Shown: piece by piece, positions 55,970-64,000 of the stretch
Numbering within the stretch: the stretch's first letter is position 1
Layout of the letters: each line of letters starts with the position of its first letter
Source: Scilla litardierei
Lineage: Eukaryota; Streptophyta; Magnoliopsida; Asparagales; Asparagaceae
NCBI GenBank assembly: GCA_030789695.1
Contig: CM061140.1
Coordinates: 326,001-390,000 of the forward strand
Length of the DNA stretch: 64,000 nt
Direction: 5' to 3'
Made by a program: the position numbers and the translations under genes
Notes under the pieces: generated by a model
Told to the model about the DNA's origin: nothing
The model's database searches: none
What the model saw: the letters and a program-made list of their open reading frames with translations, nothing else

Positions 55970-57699
55970 TGTTGGATCCAGTGGATGACAAACAACACTA
56001 GAAGGGGGTTGAATAGTGTTGTATGAATTAAAAATTTTAAACTACAATTAATACACAACAAATATCCCTTCCAATGTTGCCTAATGAACCAATTAGAGTG
56101 ATCTACACTTGGTCTTTAATCAACACGATGATCTCAAGATAAACACAAGATGGGATACGATCAAAAGAATAATGATAAAGAGAGATCTTACAGCGGAATA
56201 AAAAATACAATCTTTGTAATAATAATTTTATTAACAATGAATTACAAATGACATATATTATAAACAATGAAAAACTTTGCACAAAATAAATAAATAAATA
56301 AATGACAATCACAGAAAATCACACAGAGGGACAAGTGATTTATCCTGGTTTTCCACAACTTGGGTACGTCCAGTCCCCGACCGTCACAGATAGAGATTTA
56401 ATCCAATATTGCCTTAACAATACAATTACCTAACTTCACTCGTTAGGATTTCCAATGGCCTAGTATCACCATCAGGATTTCCAACCACCTAGTCTTGATT
56501 AGGATTTACAACACCCTTATCACCAAGGGATTACAAGTAAAAACAAATCCAGTTCACAATAAAATAGTGGAGATTGGTTCACACCCAATAATTCTATAGT
56601 CAAGATAACTTTGCAATTTTGCTTAATGTGGCTAAAGAATTTTAAATCGTTCTTAGATCACACAAAGAATATGAAAATAATTCAATGTGATCTAAAATCT
56701 TGTTGTTTCAAAAATCCTTTCAAAATAAGAGAAATCAAAGAGAAGGATTTTGAAAAACCAATTAACAATAGCAAAAAATTATTGATCTTAAAAGATATAG
56801 TAATGAAAACAATAAAATCAACGATTTTGAAAACTGCTTGGCTTCGAACACCTTTGAGAGCGATGAGACGTTGAGAATTGAGAGAATTTTAGCTTAGCTC
56901 AAGAATGAAAATATTGGTGAGGAAAATGTTCTCATAGGGTCTCTATTTATAGAGTTTAAGAAAGGATTCAAATGAATTCAAAAATGGTTTGACTTCAGCC
57001 CAAAAATCAAGTGAAGAGTAAATGAGAGAGGCAATCAAGGAAGTCAAAACGTACAGCTGATAGTCGACTCCCAAAGGAGGTAGTCGACTCCCAGAGAGTT
57101 TTCAGTGAAAACTCTGCTACGACAAATAGTCGACTCCCTCCTTTGGTAGTCGACTCCCAGAGCAATTTTTCAGAGAAACTCTGCTATAAGATGTGTAATC
57201 AACTCCTGTGTGTTTAAAGGTTAACTACGAGAATTGAATCAATAGCTTTGAATCAATAAGCTCTCAAAGAGTTTTAAAACAAGTTTAAAATGTATTTTCG
57301 AAAAATAAATTTGTGTGTGTGCAAATCTTTCTTGGCATTAACAGTCCTAAGAAAAAAGAAAACAACTCACACACTAGACTTAATGAAGACTTTCTAGCCA
57401 AGGAGATCTTGATGTAGATGCATGTGCTTCACTTGAATTTGAGCTCCTCTTTAGCTTGAGCTTGAGCACGTTCTTTGAGCTTCATCTTTGAGCTCCTTTC
57501 GTGCTTAGCGTAGAATGCGAGCTAGATTCATCTTCATCTTCTATGAGTGTGGTTGAGGTTCTTCTTCTCGGAGTATGCTTTGAGCTTTTATCAATTTGAT
57601 TGCACAACCTACACACTTAAAAAATGTGATCAGTATATTAACAACATTTGGTGTGATCATCATCAAAACCACTTAGGGGTGGGACTAGATTTCCCATCA
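55970..57699 (-). repeat. 5' LTR of the pol-less Sirevirus-like element
   Basis: The plus strand runs TGTTGGATCC ... TTTCCCATCA with intact TG/CA ends and is flanked on the right by AATTC. AGTCGACTCCC boxes lie at about 57058-57165 and the TATA box at 56945-56951. Short frames in it (for example 56611-56874) recur in the other LTR and are not genes. Confidence 0.93.
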
Positions 57700-57704
57700 A
57701 ATTC

Positions 57705-58059
57705 ATCGTACAATTGGTAGCCAAAGTTTGCCAGTGCAACAGCACAGAAGTTAACCTCACGAAAAACATGCCGAATCAGCACAAAAGTTGGCATTTTCAA
57801 ATTTGGGATGCATTATACTCAAAATGTTCAATTTGAAGTGGGCCTAAGTTAGGGTTGTCCTCATCTAACCAAGCCCCTCAGGACAAAAGATTCGATCCAG
57901 TATAATTTATCTCCCCTAAATTATAGACTAAGGAGAGGAAATGGGCAACTAATCGCGATCCCACATACGAGTGAAAAACGTAGAGGAATCAAAGGATAAA
58001 GGGATTGCTAGTAGACATGAAGAAGGAAAGACAAAACATATATGGCCAATAAGAAATAA
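57705..58059. other. unassigned non-coding DNA
   Basis: No gene or element end is recognisable in this stretch, which is the original target DNA on the right of the Sirevirus-like element. Confidence 0.4.
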
Positions 58060-58243
58060 TGTTAGAACCATGAGTGATTAAAATAGTCCCTTACTAAGTA
58101 AAATTAAAAGACCAATATTAAACGTTGGCATTTACCTACTAGTTTAAGCTTTTGGATCAAAATATGTCCCATCCTAATACTATGTCTTCCATCCTTACCT
58201 CCCCCACCGAGCTCGTTCTGTTGTAAAAAATTGGTATCAAAGC
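58060..58243 (+). repeat. possible copia LTR remnant with PBS-like site
   Basis: TGTTAGAACC at 58060 could open an LTR, and TGGTATCAAAGC (58232-58243) resembles the initiator-Met PBS with one change. Part of it (TTTAAGCTTTTGGATCA ... TCCCATCCTAATA) recurs in diverged form near 59876-59935, which supports a repetitive origin. No internal domains follow. Confidence 0.35.
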
Positions 58244-60000
58244 TTACTTGTGACTTAATGAGTCTGTAATCCGATGTGATGTGAGACCTGGTAGTCAGAT
58301 GTATACCCACAGGTGATGGAAGCTTGAAATGTTTGTGTTGGATCATGTAAATGACATCTTATATCCCATGAACAAGGAATTATTGGCACATATAAATCAT
58401 GTGGACACATCACATATGAAGGTGGGAGCTCATAGGTTCATTATGATAAGAATATGCCCATACTGAAAACTCAAATAAAAGTGAATGACATATATTGAAA
58501 GTTGGGCCTTTATGTTGAGAAAGGGAGGCGTCCACACGTGGCATTTTTGTAATTTTGGGCTTAGCCGGTCTTTTTGTAAATTGTAATTATGGACCTCGAC
58601 CCTTTATATAGTGGGGGAGGGTTGGTGCTAGTTCTCATGATGAATATTGTGAAGAATATTGAGTAGAGAAGAGAATAAGAGCAGATTAGTATAGATCTTG
58701 GGAGATTTAGGCCTTTATTTCGAATCAAAGGCTAGGAGAGTGGTTTTCTCTCTAATTAGAACCAATTATCTTGTGTTTTTGTATTTTTATCTAAAAAGAA
58801 TCTCCTCTTTCTTCCAAATCCCTACATTTCTTCCAATAAAACCGGATAGTTTTCTAACACTATCCCATAGACAGCCCTACGGCTTAGAGAGTGGGAGCAT
58901 GGGCCCCCAAAAAAATTTTGAAAAAAATTTTTTAAATGCAAATTTCACCTTGAGTAGCCCAACAATTACTGCCATTTATGGCACGAGCTCTCGTGGAGAT
59001 GGGACGGGTGGGCTGATGGGGGGAGAGGGAGCAATTTATTATTTTCCATTTTTTCTCTTCATTCTTAAACTTCATGTATGGTGTGGTCCCTACTGTGATG
59101 GATGGGTGAGCTGATGAGGGGGAAAAGGGAGCAATTTATTGTTTTTCAATTTTTTCTCTTCATTCTTAACCTTCTGCTTCTGCAAGCTGCCCCCAAAAAA
59201 TCAACATATTCAAGCTTCAACCCCCGATCCTCAGTCACCTCAGCTTGGACGTCAAGAGCAGTGAGGGCGTGACACCATCAATAATGTAAAGGCCACGATT
59301 CAGGACAAAGAATGTTAATATTACATGTTCTTCATCCAAAAAAAACCTCTCCTTTCAATTCTTAAAAATCATAGCTTTGCTGAAGCTGTTAGCTAATTTG
59401 GAAAAAATTTGCAAGGATCCCTCCAAATTAGCAGCATCTTAACTTCGCCGAAAACCAGCTTGACGGTGGTCGCACTCTCGATGACTACAACATTTAGAAT
59501 GGTTTCCCTTTTAGGAGCATTTTTAGTTTGCTTTTTGTGATCCTGGGAGTTGATTTGAAAAATTACAAAGTTCACAATTCATTTCATTTAGTACTGCGCG
59601 TGGTTGAGATTTCACAGTCATGACATCAAACTTTCAATTAATTAGATAAATAAAAGAACAAATCTCTTGAAATAATATAGCTTTATAGGCATGATGATCT
59701 TTTTGTTCCATAATTCCACCTTGCTTAAAGAAAATATGCGTATTATGGAAAAATTTGGTCAGACAATCAACTATTGTTTTTCAAGTTTTTTAATTTAATG
59801 ATATTATTTTTTATTAATATTAAAATTTGACCCATTACTCTAAAGACCTGGTTCTACCACTAGCCTCTCCCTACTAGCTTAAACTTTTAGGTCAGAAAAT
59901 GTCACATCCTAATATTGTCTTCACACATTATCTCCATAATAAACTCAATCCATCTTGACAAGTAACACTATAGTGGAAATTCAAAGGTTTGAAATATTGG
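58244..60000. other. non-coding DNA with LTR-like and duplicated segments
   Basis: A promoter-like stretch with CTTTATATAGTGGGGG (near 58602-58617) looks like part of an LTR. At about 58997-59170 a segment of roughly 100 bp is tandemly duplicated (GAGCAATTTATT ... TTTTTTCTCTTCATTCTTAA). Open frames are short and show no domain. Confidence 0.45.
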
Positions 60001-62079
60001 TTGACAACGATACACACTACTCATATTGTATCAATTTTAAGCATGAAGTTTCAGCATCATGTGATATGATCCATCGGAAACTAGCCGACACAACTGATCC
60101 TAAGTTTCTAGTTAATAACAACTAATATGATATAACATTCAGGTTTGAATTACCACAATTTGATATTCTGTTGTAGTTCATATAATGGTTAAAAATCTCA
60201 ATTAATGCCAAAATTAAGATTTGAAATATTGGCGGGTAATGATACATATTAACCATTTTGGATCAGATTTGGAAGAGCGATGAAATATATATCTTTCTTG
60301 GCACCAAGTGGAACTCCTCAACTTTGGTAAGACATACATAGTATCAGGTTGTTTTGAGCCCTTTGACTATAGTGTGAAGCTAAAACATTGAACTCTCATA
60401 CGAAAACAAACTATAAAACTGAACTAATTGATTTGAATAATTCATGGAGATGGCATACTAATGGAGAGGGAAAGAAAAGAGAAGATAATGTCATGTATGA
60501 TATAGACAATCAATAGATAGATGAAACACATCTTAAAGATAAAAAATCTTATTGCAACTAACAACCACAATATGCTAAGAAATCGATGCATAAAGTCTGA
60601 CACTTCTAATATAACCGAAAACAAAACCATAAACCAGTAGCGGATACCAAGACCGAAGCCAAGATTTAAAAACTTGAAAAATTCAAATAGCTAAAGCAAA
60701 GAAATTACAAAGCAAAGTGTTTTCTAGAGACATAAGATTGTCCTCTCATAGATTCATGTTGTACGCCTTAAGTAAGATCAATGAAAATGCCATGTGAACT
60801 GAGCTGAATTGAGTTGACAATGAGACGTTGACACGAGCTCCTTCAATGGATACCACATTTCATGCTTAGCTTCAATTTATTCTTCAATCGTCGAAGTGAT
60901 GGCTAGTTGGCTGTTACGTGTGGCTAGTTTCACTATTTTACTAAATAATAGAAAACAAACAAATATAATATGAATTACAAATACATATACCGTAACACTT
61001 GTGCCTAGACTTGAAAAGCAAGGTCCAAATCATGCGCTTCAAACCAGGTTAATAGCAGACATAAGAAGCAACTTAAACTCTGCTCAACCCATCTCCATGA
61101 GGTTTGAATTCATATTGCTTCCCAATTCTTTCTATCAATGAAAAAAACTTTTATTTTTTAAAATAGGAAGTTCCAAAACTAATCCTAGAATTTATTAGAT
61201 TAATCAGAAGAATAGAATATCCAAATGGAATTTAACTGCAAGTATGAATGCCAGACTCCCACGAATAACTACAAAATCTAATTACTAAAACACGCCATAA
61301 TGTCTACGATCTGCAAATATTCACACTAGAATTAGCAGTGCGTTTCCCCCCTTTGAATTAGATGCTTTACCTCATAACGGGTAATATTTAGTTGAAATGT
61401 GCCTTGAATAATTCGAAAAAAAAGGAGAAGTTACAATATATGATAAAACTGATGGGAAAAAATAGATTCGCATCTAGACATTAACGAGGAAGAGGAAATA
61501 AGAAACTGTAGCGGTACAACAAGAAACTACACAAAAAGATCGGCAAGCGAGGAACAACGAACCGATTTGAAGCGAAAGTGATAGAGAATTAACTGGAGAG
61601 ATGATCACAGAAGCCGCGAACATGAAGCCCTCCATCACTATTCACTGCCCCCCAACTAAAACCCTAAGCTCAATAGCTCGAACTGCTTAGGGTTTTGGTT
61701 GGGTGCATTCAAGTGGCTCGGTGATTGTCTACATTTTGCGATATTCGCAGAGAATTGGGATGAATAAGCAACGAGACACACGTGGTGTTTTGGCAGTTTT
61801 GCTGGGTGCAAAACCGGATTTAAATCGGAAGAGACGGGATTTCTTTTTGAACGGGGTGTGTTTTTGGGTCATTTTAAAATTAAAAACCCCCCGAAAAATG
61901 TGACAATTGTTGGTAGTTGTAGATGCTGTTTTTCGCTTGGGCCTGCCAGCGATGAGGCCCCAGCCCAATTCGTTAGTTTTAGTGCTCAGCCGGTGCTTTT
62001 GGCCCTGTCCAACATGCCTGACGTGGGGCCCGGCCCGTCACCGGGAACCCATGGCCCAACTCAAGGGGTTGGCCCCAAT
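60001..62079. other. AT-rich non-coding DNA
   Basis: No gene is recognised. Between 61620 and 61710 the words AAACCCTAA and TTAGGGTTTT occur on both sides, as in plant leaders and promoters, and an ATG on the minus strand at about 61637 opens a short frame without recognisable domain. Confidence 0.4.
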
Positions 62080-62760
62080 TAGCCCCGGCTCAGCTCAATT
62101 CAACATCCACCTTCCGAGGTTGGCCTCCGTCACCTCCAGGCCTGAGCATCAGCTTGTTCGGGTAGTTCGGCCCAAGTCACTCCACGTGGCACGATCCTAG
62201 GCGATCGATCCACATCATCTCCAGGATGTTATCACCATGCTCGTCCAGGATATACGGACAGACAGTGGCTCTAGAGTAGGCGCGAACTACCTTTTGGCAA
62301 GAGGGCGCATGGCCAGTTTTGTCAGAGCGGTTACGACGGGCACGTCCAAAATCCCCATAATTACGCCTAGAACCTGTCGACGACTGTCAATCTGGTTACA
62401 AAGAGAATGAGGGACCATCTGACGTGGTGAAGACGTCCTCCGACCCTATAAATAGAAAGGAACAACTCTTTATCAGGTACGCCAATTTCTCCATATACAA
62501 AACCTTATCATCTTCAACAAAACTTAGTGGCGGCTAGCGCTAGCCAGCACCACCTCATTTCTCTACTTAACGCTAACTTAAGCATCGGAGTCCGATTGGA
62601 GGGCCAACCCCCCCTGCGGTGAGGCTAACGAGCTTTCTTGTCTCTTTGAAGCGTCCAGCGAAGAATCTCCGCCCTCAGTCCGGCAAAACCAACATGTCCT
62701 AGCTCGTCCTGTTGCGAGAATACTCGTTGCCTCGACATCAACTCAACGGTAGTGGAATTG
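62080..62760 (+). repeat. gypsy (Tat-type) LTR remnant
   Basis: CCTATAAATAGAAAGG at about 62447-62462 is a clear TATA box, followed by a leader with ACTTAAGCATCGGAGTCCG and AGTCCGGC, wording common in Tat-type LTRs and similar in kind to the LTRs at 44113-48064 (ACTTAAGCAT). Neither end nor PBS could be set, so the limits are approximate. Confidence 0.45.
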
Positions 62761-64000
62761 TTGTGAAGAATGTCGCTAATTAGCAATTCCTTTCCAGAAC
62801 GAAAACTAACATCAGATGGATAGAATGTGAATGAAAAAATGAAAATGAAAGAAAAAATCCTAAATTATTAAGATAAATAATTCAGACAAAAGTTCAGGGG
62901 CAGTAATTTGTCCCTCCAACGACGAGATGCGCTGTAATCCATCCATATTTGCAATGCAAATGCACATTTCTATGTCTGCTAAACATGCATTGTCGATTTA
63001 AACAATCATACCAAGGTACTTGATCACAACTGCATTTCAACAAATAATATCAGATTTACATAGAAGATAGCAACAATATCTGAGACCTATTTTTCTGTTC
63101 AATTTGCTGCTATTTGGCTGAACAATCCATATTCAGTAAACACAAATGAGTTACATTTGAATTTGATGCCATTTAGCAAAATCATCCATACTCAAGTTAC
63201 TGATAAAATCAGTCGATACTTAGAGTTCACATCTATTTGCTGCCATTTAGCTGCAAGTGTAACTTGCAGGGTTACAGGTGCTGAACAGGATACACTTAGC
63301 TTACTATATGCAGTTAACCAAAATAAGAATTAATGCATTTTGCCAGAGCCTCTCAATCCAATCCACATATTTCTGTTATACAACTCTTCTCAACCCTCGT
63401 CACATTTTATTATTGGATCATCCTTGTTAGTGCATCCATTCTTTACTAATTTTATTGCCTCATTGACCACTAATTTTAAGTTAGCATCAATCTACCAGTA
63501 GCTTCTGTATACAGCATCCTCTATTTCATGTTTTCTAATCAAGCTCTGCCTATCCTTCTTTACACATTCACCTAATAATCTCAATGCTAGTATGTCAAAC
63601 TATTCGGCACATTAGCAGCGATTTTCTTATTTGTGTACTTTAATATAATGATAGACTCTTAGATTTTTTTTGTTTTTTGTTTTTATTTATTTTATTTATT
63701 TATTTTTTTGGGGGGTGGGGCGCAAAAAGGTTAGAGATAAAGTTGTAATTCTGGCCAACAAGTGGTAGACCTGTAATTTCTAGGCATTAGGGACAGATCT
63801 GTGATTTTAGGGAGGTCGGCTTTGTGGAAGTTGGCTCGATTTCGGCCCTGATAAGTCATTGGTTATTCAGTCGAGCTTTCTTTTGCCGAGATAGCTCGTC
63901 TGCGCTCGGATACGACCCATCTGACTCAGCACAAGTCAGATAGGTCGAATGCCGAGCTATGGGATTTCAGTAGCATATTGGACTTTCGGTTGTGAGGGTC
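62761..64000. other. AT-rich DNA, then start of a GC-rich repeat
   Basis: Nothing is recognised up to about 63660, where a T-rich run leads into a stretch with GAGATAGCTCGTCTGCGCTCGG and GCCGAGCTATGGG (63830-64000). The latter resembles the CTCGGC-rich wording of Tat LTRs and may open another element that continues beyond the window. Confidence 0.35.

Larger units (their letters stand above)
48684..57699 (-). mobile_element. complete but pol-less Sirevirus-like copia element
   Basis: This 9016-bp element has two LTRs (48684-50421 and 55970-57699), a 5-bp target duplication AATTC (48679-48683 and 57700-57704), a PBS (55956-55967), gag, a 3' ORF, and a polypurine tract (50422-50435), all read on the minus strand. 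Integrase, RT and RNase H are absent: only about 1.4 kb of non-coding DNA, including a hAT-like insertion, lies between gag and the 3' ORF. By eye the LTRs agree at roughly nine of ten bases, so the insertion is old. It is a deletion derivative or a non-autonomous family relying on a full Sirevirus. Confidence 0.9.

Noticed and set aside
59393..59575. Minus-strand frame that faintly recalls the end of hAT transposases
   Set aside because: Only a short SATTVKLVF-like match by eye; too weak without a search, and no zinc finger, catalytic part or ends were found.
61550..61640. Possible 5' end of a minus-strand gene near AAACCCTAA words
   Set aside because: The ATG opens a frame of about 35 codons only; no downstream exon or domain could be joined to it.

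Overview
The window is nuclear DNA of a flowering plant. Coding is sparse, split by GT-AG introns, and set among nested plant-type LTR retrotransposons (Sirevirus-like Ty1/copia, Tat-lineage and other Ty3/gypsy), a Mutator-like element (MULE), hAT-like and foldback elements, and microsatellite. The species cannot be named from the sequence. There is no operon-like organisation, no CRISPR array and no rRNA or tRNA gene that I could recognise. Only two host loci look genuine: a two-exon BAHD acyltransferase (37937-41130, minus) and the last four exons of an unidentified gene (36294-37058, plus).

Layout. 1-7735: the 3' part of a Sirevirus-like copia element (broken pol, a 3' ORF in the env position, polypurine tract, 3' LTR 6023-7735). 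8025-9200: fragment of a gypsy RT/RNase H/integrase gene. 9205-19254: a truncated minus-strand Tat-lineage gypsy element with gag-protease, RT, two RNase H domains, integrase, an antisense ORF and a 5' LTR (18073-19254). 19255-22309: AT/AC-rich low-complexity DNA holding a small foldback element and an 875-bp hAT-like element with a perfect 8-bp target duplication. 22310-24906: LTR-like block. 24907-25979: LTR plus gag leader of another minus-strand element. 26550-33608: a MULE with long terminal inverted repeats and a perfect 9-bp target duplication, carrying a MURA-like transposase (plus) and a plant-mobile-domain gene (minus) that converge on a long palindrome. 34070-36223: a non-autonomous foldback element with microsatellite arms. 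36294-41300: the two host loci. 44113-48064: a pol-less Tat-type element (LTR, gag, 80-bp tandem repeats, LTR). 48684-57699: a complete but pol-less minus-strand Sirevirus-like element (two LTRs, 5-bp target duplication, PBS, gag, 3' ORF, PPT) with an 816-bp hAT-like insertion. 57700-64000: non-coding DNA with LTR remnants.

The two most interesting points are comparative. First, the MULE combines transposase and plant-mobile-domain genes between one set of ends, with a near-perfect inverted repeat at their convergent 3' ends that could fold as a hairpin if read through. Second, the two unrelated-by-position Sirevirus-like elements both carry the same type of 3' ORF (plant-transposon-protein domain, then coiled coil and acidic tail), and each has its own family-specific AGTCG-box repeats twice: in the LTR upstream of the TATA box and again in front of the 3' ORF. 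This suggests the 3' ORF may have a U3-like promoter of its own. Nearly every transposon gene here is broken by stops or frameshifts, so the window records past rather than current activity.
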